64,000 nucleotides of DNA from Dysgonamonadaceae bacterium (GCA_031254645.1 JAIRUA010000017.1:124001-188000); one strand, 5' to 3'; counted from the first letter of the stretch, positions 37,942 to 47,660 are shown. The notes: a model not told the origin generated them from the letters alone. A program made the numbers and translations.

Positions 37942-38551
37942 TAATTCGGGTTCTCGCTGGTGCCGAATTGTAATAGATATTCCCCAACCTCATAACCGAT
38001 ATATAGTCGGCAGGATTGCGGGCAATGGCTTCTCGATAATAAAACATTCCTTCTGTGCTGCCTAAATTGGTATACGCATCGCCCAGATAGCGAAGCAACA
38101 AGGGAATAGAATCTTGTTCGAATACTTTTTGCGACGCATCAATCGTGCCTTGCCAGTCGGAAACACGATAATGTGCCACCGTTTTTCTGGTTTGAAAGAA
38201 AAGATTACCGGGCGAAAGTTCATTGATTTGCGTCCAGTACCGAAGCGATGCATCGGCATCACCGGCACGCCACGTAACTTCAGCAAGAGACAACAACAAG
38301 TCCGTATCATTAAGATTATCCGGCAATAATTTTTCATACTCTCTTATTGCCGCCGGAAAATTTAAAAGTTCTTCGAAACTTCTCGCCCGCATTAGTATAT
38401 TTTCTCGCGTATCAGGGAATTGCTGCAATATTTCAATCGCTTCACGATAACGATGTTGGCGTATCAGCTCTCTTGCTTCATTTTCGGTTTGTGAAAATGA
38501 GGCGAAGCTCGACATTAATAGTAGAAGAAAGAAAAATAGTTTTGTCTTCAT
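37925..38551 (-). CDS. TPR-repeat protein, N-terminal part (frameshifted)
   Basis: About 208 residues with a signal peptide (about 1-20, ending ASFSQ) and TPR-like repeats (ARELIRQHRYREAIEILQQFPD, LLRYLGDAYTNLGSTEGMFYY). Up to NIYYN the sequence is a normal repeat; the last 14 residues (SAPARTRISGYVL) look like out-of-frame reading. It is periplasmic. Function unknown; periplasmic TPR proteins usually act as assembly scaffolds. Confidence 0.7.
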   Translation of the reverse strand: MKTKLFFFLLLLMSSFASFSQTENEARELIRQHRYREAIEILQQFPDTRENILMRARSFEELLNFPAAIREYEKLLPDNLNDTDLLLSLAEVTWRAGDADASLRYWTQINELSPGNLFFQTRKTVAHYRVSDWQGTIDASQKVFEQDSIPLLLRYLGDAYTNLGSTEGMFYYREAIARNPADYISVMRLGNIYYNSAPARTRISGYVL

Positions 38552-38586
38552 ACGATTATTTGTTTAATAGAATTACGTATATTACG

Positions 38587-38616
38587 CAAAGGTACGCAAA
38601 AAACGTAATACGCAAG
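38587..38616 (-). promoter_or_regulatory. Predicted promoter of the TPR gene
   Basis: On the minus strand TACCTTTG (38587-38594) with CTTG 18 bp upstream (38613-38616). Start of transcription would lie about 30 nt before the ATG at 38551. Confidence 0.5.
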
Positions 38617-38705
38617 TGTTTTTCTATGTTTTTTGCGTAATTGTGGAATAAAAAGTAGAGACATAGCGCGCTACATCTCTACAATGTCCCTAAAATCTAA
38701 AATTA

Positions 38706-39776
38706 TCAATTAATCTCATCTTCAAAATCTCTGATACATTGCGCTAATGCTTCCACTGCTTCTCTCGGACAAGCATTGTAAATCGATGCGCGAAAGCCGC
38801 CGACCAAACGGTGTCCTTTGATACCCACCATTCCACGTTCTTTGGCAAATTCGAGGAAAGCCGCTTCTTTGTCTTTATGTTCATCTGCCATTACGAAGCA
38901 AACATTCATCAACGAACGGTCTTCTTTCGCTGCCGTTCCTACAAACATTTTGCTTTGGTCGATAACATCGTAAAGAATAGCCGCTTTCTCTTTATTGAGT
39001 TTGTGCATCACTCCCACTCCACCCATATTTTTCACCCATTTCAAAGTTTCGTGCATCACAAAAATCGAGAAAACGGGTGGTGTATTATACATCGAATCTT
39101 CGCTGATATGTGAACGATAATCCACCATTGCCGGCAATTTGCGATCTATTTTTCCGAGAATATCTTCACGCACAATGACGAATGAAACACCTGCAGGACC
39201 TACATTTTTTTGTGCACCGCCATAAATCAATCCGTATTTCGAAATATCCACCGGACAACTCATGATATCGGATGACATATCGGCTACCAACGTTACCGGA
39301 CTGTCGATATCTTCGTGCATTTCTGTGCCATAAATCGTATTATTGGTTGTAATATGAAGATAATCAACATCAGCAGGAATAGTATAGTTTTTAGGAATAT
39401 AGGAGTAATTTTTATCTTCAGAAGATGCAATTACCTCTACTTCACCATAAAATTTTGCTTCTTTAATCGCTTTTTTTGCCCAAACGCCTGTTTGCATATA
39501 AGCTGCTTTTTTGTTGAGCAGGTTAGCGGCAACTTCGAAAAATTGTGTGCTTGCGCCACCTGTGAGAAACAGCACTTTATAATTGTCGGGGATATTCAAC
39601 AACTCTCTCCACAAATCAGCGGTTTCTTTCATTACTCTTTCCCAACCGGGCGTACGGTGCGAAATTTCCAAAATCCCGATGCCGGTGTTGTCAAAATCTT
39701 GAATGGCTTCGATAGCAGATGCTATTGCTTCGCGAGGAAGGACACAAGGTCCGGCGTTAAAATTGTACTTTTTCAT
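38706..39776 (-). CDS. serC: Phosphoserine aminotransferase
   Basis: A 356-residue cytoplasmic PLP enzyme. It starts [18 protein letters not shown], has [29 protein letters not shown] (phosphate-binding region), [14 protein letters not shown] (Asp to the PLP nitrogen) and [12 protein letters not shown], whose Lys 190 forms the Schiff base. The C-terminal [16 protein letters not shown] is typical. It converts 3-phosphohydroxypyruvate to phosphoserine with glutamate. No serA follows in the window. Confidence 0.97.
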   Translation of the reverse strand: MKKYNFNAGPCVLPREAIASAIEAIQDFDNTGIGILEISHRTPGWERVMKETADLWRELLNIPDNYKVLFLTGGASTQFFEVAANLLNKKAAYMQTGVWAKKAIKEAKFYGEVEVIASSEDKNYSYIPKNYTIPADVDYLHITTNNTIYGTEMHEDIDSPVTLVADMSSDIMSCPVDISKYGLIYGGAQKNVGPAGVSFVIVREDILGKIDRKLPAMVDYRSHISEDSMYNTPPVFSIFVMHETLKWVKNMGGVGVMHKLNKEKAAILYDVIDQSKMFVGTAAKEDRSLMNVCFVMADEHKDKEAAFLEFAKERGMVGIKGHRLVGGFRASIYNACPREAVEALAQCIRDFEDEIN

Positions 39777-39926
39777 ACAGATATATTTTATTTTTTTAGT
39801 TATGGTCGTATGGAGCTCGCAGCAATCATATTCTGCGTGGAAATGATTTTAATGCTCGTTTCATCATGACGAATTGTTTATTTTTGTCTTTTTGTTATGA
39901 TTTATGCAATATGCGCATACTTTTTG

Positions 39927-39934
39927 CAAAAGTA
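39927..39934 (-). promoter_or_regulatory. Possible -7 box of serC
   Basis: TACTTTTG on the minus strand fits TAnnTTTG; about 150 nt upstream of the ATG. No clear -33 box. Confidence 0.3.
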
Positions 39935-40038
39935 CGGAAATATTTTGGATAAATGCATCATTTTTAAACTATCTATCACCACAATCTATTCTCAACCACA
40001 TTAATCACTAATCATTAAACATTAAACATTATTTTCCT

Positions 40039-40046
40039 TATCTTTG
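40039..40046 (+). promoter_or_regulatory. Predicted -7 box of mfd, very close to the start codon
   Basis: TATCTTTG ends 12 bp before the ATG at 40059. With transcription starting about 7 nt after the box, the mRNA would have a leader of only about six bases. There is no good -33 box; the upstream region is the repeat-rich run ending ATTAAACATTAAACATT. Confidence 0.45.
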
Positions 40047-40058
40047 CCCCCGAATTTT

Positions 40059-43000
40059 ATGGATATTCTTCAACTTCAACACCTCGTAGAGAAACACCCC
40101 AATTTCTCTGCGGCGACCCACTTACTGAAAGAGATAAAAACGCTTTCGGTCAAGGGTTTATATGGCTCATCACGTGCAATGTTTGCTGTAGGTTTGTTTC
40201 ACAAATTGCCGCAAGCATACTTATTTATCCTCAACGACGCGGAAAGCGCAGGCTATTTTTATCACGATATCGCGCAGATTATCAGTACAAATAACGTTCT
40301 GTTTTTCCCTTCGGCATACCGCCGAGCGGCGAAATATGGACAACTTGACACAGCAAACGAAGTACTTCGCACCAAAACGCTTAGTCGATTACAAAGCGGC
40401 GATGCACCGCTCATTATCATCAGTTATCCCGATGCGCTCGCAGAAAAAACGGTGTCGATGGAGCAACTGAAAGAGAACACGCTGCAAGTTTCTGTCGGCG
40501 AACAAGTAGACAGTACGTTTGTAAGCGAAGTGTTGGATTCATATGGATTTCAATACGTTGATTATGTTTACGAGCCGGGACAATATGCCACGCGCGGCAG
40601 TATTCTCGATGTGTTTTCGTTTTCGGGCGAATATCCTTATCGCCTTGATTTCTTTGGCGATGAGATAGAAACCATTCGCAATTTTGATGTAGAAACGCAA
40701 CTTTCGAAAGAGAAATTCAGCGAAATACGCATCGTCCCGGAATTTGGTCGGTCAGGTACACTAAATTCTACTTTATTTGATTCGCTTCCAACCAATTCGA
40801 TTATCGGAATTGACGATATACGTTGGATTGCAAGCCGCATTGAGTCGTTGAACGAAGACGAACTGCGCATTAATCCGCAGGAAGCGGATTTTGTACGTGC
40901 CGATTTGGTTACGAAAGATGATTTTTTGTCCACTTTGCAACCGTTTCGTCAATTACGTTTCGATACAAGAATGTTGGAAACGCCCGATGCTACCCTCGAT
41001 TTCAAAACATCACCACAACCGCTTTATCACAAAAACTTCGACCTGTTGAGCGAATCCGCGCACCATTTTTTGAACGAAGGGTACACGCTTTATCTATTGA
41101 GCGACAGCGAGAAACAACAAAAACGTCTTCAACATATTTTCGAAGATAAAAACGACCCAATTTCTTTTGTTCCCGTCAATAAAACATTGCACGAAGGATT
41201 TTTCGATGAAACGCTGAAAATCTGTTGCTTTACCGACCATCAAATTTTCGACCGTTTTCACAAATATAGTCTTCGTTCCGAAAAAACGCGTTCGGGAAAA
41301 ATCACGCTCACGCTCAAAGAACTCAATCAATTGCAGCCGGGCGATTTTGTGGTGCATCTCGATCACGGCATCGGAAAATTTGCAGGCTTAGTACGCTTAA
41401 AAGTTGGAAATCAGGTGCAAGAAGTCATCAAACTGACATATTTAAATAATGATGCGGTATTTGTTTCCATTCATTCGCTACACAAAATTTCGAAATACAA
41501 AGGCAAAGAGGGCGATTCACCACAGTTGAACAAACTTGGCTCGGGCGCGTGGGAGCGCGTGAAAGAGCGCACAAAGTCGAAAATCAAAGACATTGCACGC
41601 GATTTGATTAAACTTTACGCACAACGGCAACAGGAACAGGGTTTTGCGTTTTCAAAAGACACCTATCTGCAAACCGAACTCGAAGCCTCGTTTATGTACG
41701 AAGATACGCCCGACCAAATCAAAACCACGCGCGAAGTGAAAGCCGATATGCAATCCGAACGCCCAATGGACAGGCTCGTATGTGGCGATGTGGGGTTCGG
41801 AAAAACGGAGATTGCGATTCGCGCAGCGTTCAAAGCGGCAACAGATGGCAAACAAACCGCTGTACTTGTACCTACTACGGTGTTAGCAACGCAACATTTT
41901 CATACTTTTCGCGACAGGTTGGCAAATTTTCCTGTCAGAGTTGATTATTTGAGCCGTGCTCGTTCGGCGAAAGAGCAAAAAGCAATTCTCAACGATTTGA
42001 GAGAAGGAAAAGTCGATATTCTTATCGGCACACATCGCCTTGTAGGTAAGGATATTGTGTTTAAAGATTTGGGATTGCTCATTATTGACGAAGAACAAAA
42101 ATTCGGCGTTTCCGTTAAAGAAAAGCTCAAACAGTTGAAGCTCAATGTCGATACACTTACAATGACCGCTACACCCATTCCGCGAACGTTGCAATTTTCG
42201 CTGATGGGTTCGCGCGACCTGTCCACTATCGGCACGTCTCCACCCAATCGCTATCCTGTTCAAACCGAAGTGCATACATTTGATATGGAAGTGATTCGCG
42301 ATGCGATAAATTTTGAAATCAGTCGCAACGGACAAGTATTTATCGTGAATAACCGGATTCAGAATATTTATGAAATGGAAGCGTTGATAAAACGCGAAAT
42401 TCCCAACATTCGTGTTGCTGTTGGGCATGGACAAATGGAGCCAAAAAAATTAGAAGGTGTCATTTCCGATTTCGTCAATCACGAACAGGACATTCTGATT
42501 GCTACCACCATTATCGAATCGGGCATTGATATGCCGAATGTGAACACGATTATCGTTATCAATTCGCAAAATTTCGGGCTGAGCGACCTGCATCAACTTC
42601 GCGGACGCGTGGGGCGCAGCAATCGAAAGGCGTTTTGCTATCTTCTTGCGCCACCCCTATATACGTTGAGTACTGATTCACGCCGCCGGTTGCAAGCGAT
42701 TGAAAGTTTTTCCGAACTCGGCAGTGGTATTCACATTGCGATGCAGGATTTAGATATTCGCGGTGCGGGAAATCTATTAGGTGCCGAACAGAGCGGTTTT
42801 ATCGCCGATTTGGGCTACGAAACCTATCAAAAAATCCTTGCCGAAGCCGTGCAGGAACTTCGCAAAGAAGAATTTGCCGATTTATATAATGAAAAACAGA
42901 CCGAAAAACCCGACGAAGAACAAAGTTTTGTCAGCGAAGTGCTTGTAGAGAGCGATTTAGAACTGATGTTTCCCGTAACATATATTCCCAATGATGCCGA

Positions 43001-43388
43001 ACGTGTGAGCATCTATCGCGAATTAGATAATATGGAAACCGAAACGCAAATTCTTGACTTCACGGCACGTCTCGAAGACCGTTTCGGGAAAATTCCGCCG
43101 CAGGGCAAAGAATTGATTCGCATTGTCCGTCTTCGTCGTCTTGTGAAATCGTTGGGCATCGAAAAAATCGTTTTGAAAGGTGGACAAATGACATTGTTTC
43201 TCATTTCTGACCCCGATTCGCCTTATTATCAATCAGCTGCGTTTGAGAAATTGTTACATTATATTCAATTTCATCCGCGTGAGTGTCAGTTGCGTGAAGT
43301 GGGAAAAAAACGTTCGGTAGTGATTCATGGTGTGAATAATGTAGAAACAGCTGTGGGTGTGATTAATGATGTGCTAATTCAAAAATAA
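40059..43388 (+). CDS. mfd: Transcription-repair coupling factor Mfd
   Basis: The ATG at 40059 (MDILQLQHLVEKHP) is preferred to a TTG at 40044. About 1109 residues: N-terminal UvrB-like region (about 1-330, with PGQYATRGSILDVFSFSGEY), RNA-polymerase-interacting CarD-like domain (about 425-500, PGDFVVHLDHGIGKFAGL), helicase motor with Walker A GDVGFGKTEIAI, LLIIDEEQKFG, TATPIPRTLQFSLMG and QLRGRVGRSNRKAFCYLL, and a C-terminal TRCF domain. It removes stalled RNA polymerase at lesions and recruits UvrA. Complete and normal. Confidence 0.97.
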   Translation: MDILQLQHLVEKHPNFSAATHLLKEIKTLSVKGLYGSSRAMFAVGLFHKLPQAYLFILNDAESAGYFYHDIAQIISTNNVLFFPSAYRRAAKYGQLDTANEVLRTKTLSRLQSGDAPLIIISYPDALAEKTVSMEQLKENTLQVSVGEQVDSTFVSEVLDSYGFQYVDYVYEPGQYATRGSILDVFSFSGEYPYRLDFFGDEIETIRNFDVETQLSKEKFSEIRIVPEFGRSGTLNSTLFDSLPTNSIIGIDDIRWIASRIESLNEDELRINPQEADFVRADLVTKDDFLSTLQPFRQLRFDTRMLETPDATLDFKTSPQPLYHKNFDLLSESAHHFLNEGYTLYLLSDSEKQQKRLQHIFEDKNDPISFVPVNKTLHEGFFDETLKICCFTDHQIFDRFHKYSLRSEKTRSGKITLTLKELNQLQPGDFVVHLDHGIGKFAGLVRLKVGNQVQEVIKLTYLNNDAVFVSIHSLHKISKYKGKEGDSPQLNKLGSGAWERVKERTKSKIKDIARDLIKLYAQRQQEQGFAFSKDTYLQTELEASFMYEDTPDQIKTTREVKADMQSERPMDRLVCGDVGFGKTEIAIRAAFKAATDGKQTAVLVPTTVLATQHFHTFRDRLANFPVRVDYLSRARSAKEQKAILNDLREGKVDILIGTHRLVGKDIVFKDLGLLIIDEEQKFGVSVKEKLKQLKLNVDTLTMTATPIPRTLQFSLMGSRDLSTIGTSPPNRYPVQTEVHTFDMEVIRDAINFEISRNGQVFIVNNRIQNIYEMEALIKREIPNIRVAVGHGQMEPKKLEGVISDFVNHEQDILIATTIIESGIDMPNVNTIIVINSQNFGLSDLHQLRGRVGRSNRKAFCYLLAPPLYTLSTDSRRRLQAIESFSELGSGIHIAMQDLDIRGAGNLLGAEQSGFIADLGYETYQKILAEAVQELRKEEFADLYNEKQTEKPDEEQSFVSEVLVESDLELMFPVTYIPNDAERVSIYRELDNMETETQILDFTARLEDRFGKIPPQGKELIRIVRLRRLVKSLGIEKIVLKGGQMTLFLISDPDSPYYQSAAFEKLLHYIQFHPRECQLREVGKKRSVVIHGVNNVETAVGVINDVLIQK

Positions 43389-43415
43389 CACTGTTTTCGC
43401 AAATGAATAAAACAG

Positions 43416-43446
43416 AAAATCCCACTTTTCCAAAGTGGGATTTTTT
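43416..43446. terminator. Bidirectional terminator between mfd and a DUF1080 gene
   Basis: AAAATCCCACTTT (43416-43428) and AAAGTGGGATTTT (43432-43444) form a perfect 13-bp stem with a 3-nt loop and T tracts in both directions. Confidence 0.88.
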
Positions 43447-43461
43447 ATTCCGAAAAGAATT

Positions 43462-44271
43462 CTACGGCTCCAACACTTTCAATTCTACTTTTCTAAAATC
43501 TATTGGATGTCCTTCGCTTTGCAAAGAGATAGTGCCTTTATGAAGCATAATATCACCACCGTTGAGCTCTACTAATTTGGCGAAAGTAGGGTCTCTATCA
43601 TCAAGTTGCGGTTGGTTATATTCAAGTACCACAACGCCATTGTAGATATGTCGTATCACTTCATTTCCACGAACCTCTACTTCTATTGTATACCAATCGT
43701 CTCCATAAAAATGCTCGGAATTGGAGTTAGTGCAGTGTTGGCGAATAAGTTCGCCATTCATCACAATATCTGTTCCGGGCGTGCATACATTTAGGTTCGT
43801 TCGCACAGCAACATCATCGCTTCCAAGAAGTTGAACTTCAATTGAGGTTGGAAAGTCTTGATTTACTCCCATTGATTCCGGCGTTTGTCCGTGTACCATA
43901 ATGCCGGAATTTCGATATGCCCAACCGGGTGCACCTGCCATTTGTTCGCCAAGAAAACGATATTCTATGCGTAACAAGTAATGTGAAAACTCGTCTTTGT
44001 AAAAAATATGTCCGAAACGGTCGCGAAAAGGTGCGTCATATTCATCATATCGCACTTGCAAAACACCATTTTCCACGCGAAATGTGTTACCGAAATTGTC
44101 GCCAAGTTCATAACCGGCTATTTTTACTGTCCAGTCGTTCAGGTCTTTGCCGTTAAACAACTGAATCCATTCTCCAACTGCAACATCTGCGGCACTTCTT
44201 TTAGGCTGTGCACACGATACAGTAATGAGGAGCAAGAGGAGAAAACCAATAAGAGAGACTTTTTTGTTCAT
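43462..44271 (-). CDS. DUF1080 lipoprotein (3-keto-glycoside hydrolase family)
   Basis: A 269-residue lipoprotein (TVSC, Cys 20) with one DUF1080/PF06439 jelly-roll domain: EWIQLFNGKDLNDWTVK at the start, FRVENGVLQV, LLRIEYRFLG, YRNSGIMVHGQ, SIEVQLLG and WYTIEVEVRGNEVIRHIYNG. Members of this family have been reported to cleave 3-keto-glycosides by elimination; that is knowledge of the family, not seen here. It starts 34 nt after the end of tRNA-Arg and may share its promoter. Confidence 0.88.
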   Translation of the reverse strand: MNKKVSLIGFLLLLLITVSCAQPKRSAADVAVGEWIQLFNGKDLNDWTVKIAGYELGDNFGNTFRVENGVLQVRYDEYDAPFRDRFGHIFYKDEFSHYLLRIEYRFLGEQMAGAPGWAYRNSGIMVHGQTPESMGVNQDFPTSIEVQLLGSDDVAVRTNLNVCTPGTDIVMNGELIRQHCTNSNSEHFYGDDWYTIEVEVRGNEVIRHIYNGVVVLEYNQPQLDDRDPTFAKLVELNGGDIMLHKGTISLQSEGHPIDFRKVELKVLEP

Positions 44272-44305
44272 TATTAATCAGTTAAAGAATTTATAAGATT
44301 TTTTG

Positions 44306-44377
44306 TAGCCCAGCCGGGAATCGAACCCGGATCTAAAGTTTAGGAAACTTCTATTCTATCCGTTGAACTACCGAGCC
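44306..44377 (-). tRNA. tRNA-Arg (anticodon CCU)
   Basis: The minus strand folds into a full cloverleaf of 72 nt: acceptor GGCTCGG/CTGGGCT with G-U pairs, D arm GTTC...GAAT, anticodon stem GAAGT/ACTTT with loop TTCCTAA (anticodon CCT), T arm CCGGG-TTCGATT-CCCGG and discriminator A. CCA is not encoded. It reads the AGG arginine codon. Confidence 0.95.
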
Positions 44378-44487
44378 ATTATTTTGGATTTTAGATTGAC
44401 GATTTTAGATTTGCATCTTCATCGCAATCTTCATTGATTTAATTTACTATTTATGATTAGCTAATGCATCTAAATAATAATTGGGTA

Positions 44488-44518
44488 CAAAAATAATGTT
44501 TTCGTTGTTTATTTGCAA
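44488..44518 (-). promoter_or_regulatory. Predicted promoter of tRNA-Arg and the downstream DUF1080 gene
   Basis: On the minus strand TTTG (44515-44518), 19 bp, TATTTTTG (44488-44495): a full match to the Bacteroidota consensus. It lies inside the segment flanked by the 34-bp inverted repeat, about 110 bp before the tRNA. Confidence 0.65.
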
Positions 44519-44519
44519 A

Positions 44520-44555
44520 TAAAAATAAAAAAAGTGGTCGAAAAATCAACCACTT
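44520..44555 (-). terminator. Terminator of the Gfo/Idh-DUF1080 operon
   Basis: On the minus strand AAGTGGT/ACCACTT (44532-44538 with 44549-44555) is followed by a long T-rich run (44520-44531). It ends just before the tRNA promoter. Confidence 0.78.
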
Positions 44556-44630
44556 AATGAACTTATGATTTCAGTTATTGAGTATTCCCTCTGCAAATCT
44601 AAAATCGTCAATCTAAAATCCAAAATAAAT

Positions 44631-46004
44631 TTACGGTAATTCCTTGATTTTTACGTTTCTAAACCAAACTTCATCGCCGTGATCTTGCAACAGGATTAGT
44701 CCTTGTTCGTGGTTTCCAAAGTTGGGCCAAACATAGTATTTGCTTGTATTTACCAACGCCTGCCACATATCGGTGTTGCGCTGATATTCAAGCATTTTCA
44801 CGCCATTCAACCAGTGCTCCACATGGTTACCATTCACAATGATTTTAGCTGTATTCCAATCTTCCCAACGGATTGGTTTGTTTTCCGGTGCGGGCATCAA
44901 GTCATAAAGCGAAGCTACTGTTCTATTACCACGGATTCCTTCTTTTGCATCGGGGTGGCTTCTGTCGTCAAGAATTTGAAATTCGCAACCGATAGACGAG
45001 CCGGGACCTCGATTCAAGTCCGTATCAACGAAATATTTAATTCCGCTGTTTGCACCGGGTGTCATTCTGAAATCAACCAACAATTCGAAGTTTCTGTACG
45101 GACGGGTGGTTACAATATCACCACCGTTGGTAGATTCGCCGCCGTCGCTTTTTTCCACTTTTAACAGACCGTTTTCAATTTTCCAACCGCCTGTGGGGAA
45201 GTTGCTTAAGCGAGCACCACGCCAACCTTCGGTTGTTTTACCGTCCCAAAGGAGCTTCCAGCCTTCTGCCGCTTCTCTTTCCGAAATGGTGTTGAGAGTG
45301 GCATTCACCTGATGAATTTCGTTGTTTTGGGGTGTTCTAAATCTTTCGAGATCTTGTGTCATAATACGAATATTTCTCCACGATGCCGTGGCGCCTTCAA
45401 CTCCAAGTCTGCTTTCTCTACGGGAAATACTATGAACTTGCAACCCGATAAAACCCGAAGCTGTCATATCGTCAATCAAGTCAGAGGTTGGAATACCGTT
45501 TACCCAACCACGAATTGAGTTTCCGACAGCTTCGATACGAGCCGTATTCCACTGACCATCACCCTTGTAAGCAGTTCGTGCTTCTTCGTTGAATGGTGTT
45601 AATGGATAAAGCCAACCGCGACGTGCTTCGTCAAAGATTCCACCCGTCCAGCCTCTTTCCGTTGGGTCGATTTCAAATTGATAACCGTGTACACGTCCGT
45701 TTTGGTAGTCTCTGAAACTGTTGCTGCGAATTTGTACACCTGAATTTAAGCCGCCGGTAATTTTGAATTCAAATTCAAGAATAAAATCGCCAAACATTCT
45801 GTCTGTTCTGAGGAATGTATTGGGCGTGTCGTATCGTGCAGTACCAACAATAGCGCCATCTACCACTCTATATTGCGCCTCCCCGCCAATTCTTGACCAA
45901 CCTCTCAAATTGCGTCCGTTGAACAAGTTTTCCCACTGCGGCTCTTGTGCTTGTGCCGAAGTTACAATCATTAATGCAATTATTGCAAATAATAGCTTTT
46001 TCAT
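44631..46004 (-). CDS. Secreted protein with two DUF1080 domains
   Basis: The ATG at 46004 ([19 protein letters not shown]) gives a proper signal peptide; an earlier ATG at 46046 adds an unlikely leader. The 457-residue protein has two DUF1080/PF06439 domains in tandem: about 20-215 ([39 protein letters not shown]) and about 245-457 ([50 protein letters not shown]). Reported activity for the family is 3-keto-glycoside cleavage. It follows the Gfo/Idh gene by 58 bp and shares its operon, which suggests that the oxidoreductase makes the keto-sugar it cleaves (inference). Confidence 0.9.
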   Translation of the reverse strand: MKKLLFAIIALMIVTSAQAQEPQWENLFNGRNLRGWSRIGGEAQYRVVDGAIVGTARYDTPNTFLRTDRMFGDFILEFEFKITGGLNSGVQIRSNSFRDYQNGRVHGYQFEIDPTERGWTGGIFDEARRGWLYPLTPFNEEARTAYKGDGQWNTARIEAVGNSIRGWVNGIPTSDLIDDMTASGFIGLQVHSISRRESRLGVEGATASWRNIRIMTQDLERFRTPQNNEIHQVNATLNTISEREAAEGWKLLWDGKTTEGWRGARLSNFPTGGWKIENGLLKVEKSDGGESTNGGDIVTTRPYRNFELLVDFRMTPGANSGIKYFVDTDLNRGPGSSIGCEFQILDDRSHPDAKEGIRGNRTVASLYDLMPAPENKPIRWEDWNTAKIIVNGNHVEHWLNGVKMLEYQRNTDMWQALVNTSKYYVWPNFGNHEQGLILLQDHGDEVWFRNVKIKELP

Positions 46005-46062
46005 TTTAATTTTTTTGTTTACTAGTTTATAGTTGGGCGAACACATAGGTTCGCCCTTACCT

Positions 46063-47493
46063 TTATACTATATAAAAATCTTCCCAACCTCTACGTGGTG
46101 GCGCTCCTACGAGGAATGCTTCGGCAATTGGATCGCCGATAACGCGCTCTGTTGCACGATCGAATTTAATTTTGCGTCCTAAACGCTGTGCTGCCACGCC
46201 AAGACAGAATACTTTACTCAATGGTCCGGCAACTTCAAATGGCGAACGAGTTTTCTCTACACCTTGGCACGCCAACACGAAGTTCATAAAATGATTTGAC
46301 TGATTCTTCGGATAATCCGGAAGCTGTCCTGCACTTTCCATTGCTTTATGTTTTTCTTCCGGAATAATGGTCAATGGACTAGCATGTGATCCACCTCTGA
46401 AAGTAAGTTCTCTACTGTAAATGATTTTACCCGGATTCAATCTTGACGGCTGAACGGTTGTTCCACCACCTGCAGCAGGAATATTCGGATCAAGTTCTAC
46501 GTTGCCGTATCCTGCCGGAACGGGTGGTATATTATCCATACCATCATACCAAGTGATCACAACAGGAGGCATATCGCCACGACGTGGAAATTTGAATTCA
46601 ATAGTGCTCGAGAACGGGAAGAAATAATCATTATGTCCTGCAAGCAACAACGGATTTACCTCTTCAGGCATTCCCAATTCGAGGAATCGATGCGCTGTAT
46701 CGATAATGTGCGCACCCCAGTCACCCAAAGCGCCCATTCCGAAATCATACCAACAACGCCATTGTCCGTTTACGAAATCTTTGTTGTATTCGTGAAATGA
46801 TTGTGCCGATAACCAAGTAAACCAATCCATCGTTTCCGGAACCGGCTCACCAATCGGAAATCTGTAAATATTCGGATCCCAGTCGTGCCAGCGACGACGG
46901 CTGTTCATATGCGCTGTAATGGCAGTAACATCTTTAATGATACCGGCTTCTTTCCACGCTTTGAATTGGTGATAATTATCACCGGAATGCCCTTGATTAC
47001 ACATTTGTGTAACTACATTCGGGTGTTTTTTAGCCATTTTTTCCATCAAGTCTACTTCGTAGTAGGTGCGTGCCAATGGTTTTTCTACAAATGTGTGTTT
47101 GCCGAAGGCTATTGACATCATCGTAGCAGGGAAGTGAGCAAAATCAGGTGTACTGATCACTACCGCTTCAAATTCACGACTCATTTGGTCAAACATTACA
47201 CGAAAATCCTTGAACTGCTTAGCGTTTGGATACATTCCCATAGCTGCTAATGTCTGTTCTGCACCCATATCTACGTCGCAGAGAGCAACCACGTTCACCA
47301 GATTTGTTTTTGCAAACTCTTCTATTACCTGCAAGCCACGGTTTCCGATACCGATGTATGCTACGTTTATTTTGCGATTTGCGCCTACAATTCGGTTGTA
47401 GTTCGCAGCGCTTGTTTTTGTCGAAGCACCGCCAATCGCCAATCCGGCAGATGCAAGAGCGGCATTTCTTAGAAATTCTCTTCTTGTTGTCAT
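46063..47493 (-). CDS. Tat-exported Gfo/Idh/MocA-family oxidoreductase
   Basis: A 476-residue protein with a twin-arginine signal ([19 protein letters not shown]). The Rossmann fold follows ([15 protein letters not shown], then ALCDVD) with the family motif HTFVEKPLA, whose Lys is catalytic, and [20 protein letters not shown] with the conserved Asp/His. The C-terminal region matches the Bacteroidota Tat-type subgroup. Tat export implies that it folds with NAD(P) in the cytoplasm first. Likely a sugar or glycoside dehydrogenase. First gene of the operon with the two-domain DUF1080 protein. Confidence 0.9.
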   Translation of the reverse strand: MTTRREFLRNAALASAGLAIGGASTKTSAANYNRIVGANRKINVAYIGIGNRGLQVIEEFAKTNLVNVVALCDVDMGAEQTLAAMGMYPNAKQFKDFRVMFDQMSREFEAVVISTPDFAHFPATMMSIAFGKHTFVEKPLARTYYEVDLMEKMAKKHPNVVTQMCNQGHSGDNYHQFKAWKEAGIIKDVTAITAHMNSRRRWHDWDPNIYRFPIGEPVPETMDWFTWLSAQSFHEYNKDFVNGQWRCWYDFGMGALGDWGAHIIDTAHRFLELGMPEEVNPLLLAGHNDYFFPFSSTIEFKFPRRGDMPPVVITWYDGMDNIPPVPAGYGNVELDPNIPAAGGGTTVQPSRLNPGKIIYSRELTFRGGSHASPLTIIPEEKHKAMESAGQLPDYPKNQSNHFMNFVLACQGVEKTRSPFEVAGPLSKVFCLGVAAQRLGRKIKFDRATERVIGDPIAEAFLVGAPPRRGWEDFYIV

Positions 47494-47660
47494 TTAGTTA
47501 TATTTTTATTTTTGTTTTTATAATTTGAAGCCATAAAGGTAATAAAAAAAATTTGGGTGCAAATAAAAAAATGTTTTTTTCATTATTAAAAACGATAGAG
47601 TCATTAAACATTTATGCACCTTTTTATTGCGTACATTTTTTGTGCTTTGGGCAATAAAAG

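Larger units (their letters stand above)
44381..44626. repeat. Segment bounded by a perfect 34-bp inverted repeat
   Basis: The 34 bases at 44381-44414 are exactly inverted at 44593-44626. The 178 bp between hold the terminator of the upstream DUF1080/Gfo operon and the promoter facing the tRNA gene. Each arm contains GATTTTAGATT twice. The words are related to sequence in the nqrE-nqrD gap (29117-29187) and at 27043. Confidence 0.8.

Noticed and set aside
44281..44630. An insertion sequence at the tRNA-Arg gene, because of the 34-bp inverted repeats
   Set aside because: The segment has no transposase or integrase frame and no target duplication is seen; it only contains a terminator and a promoter.
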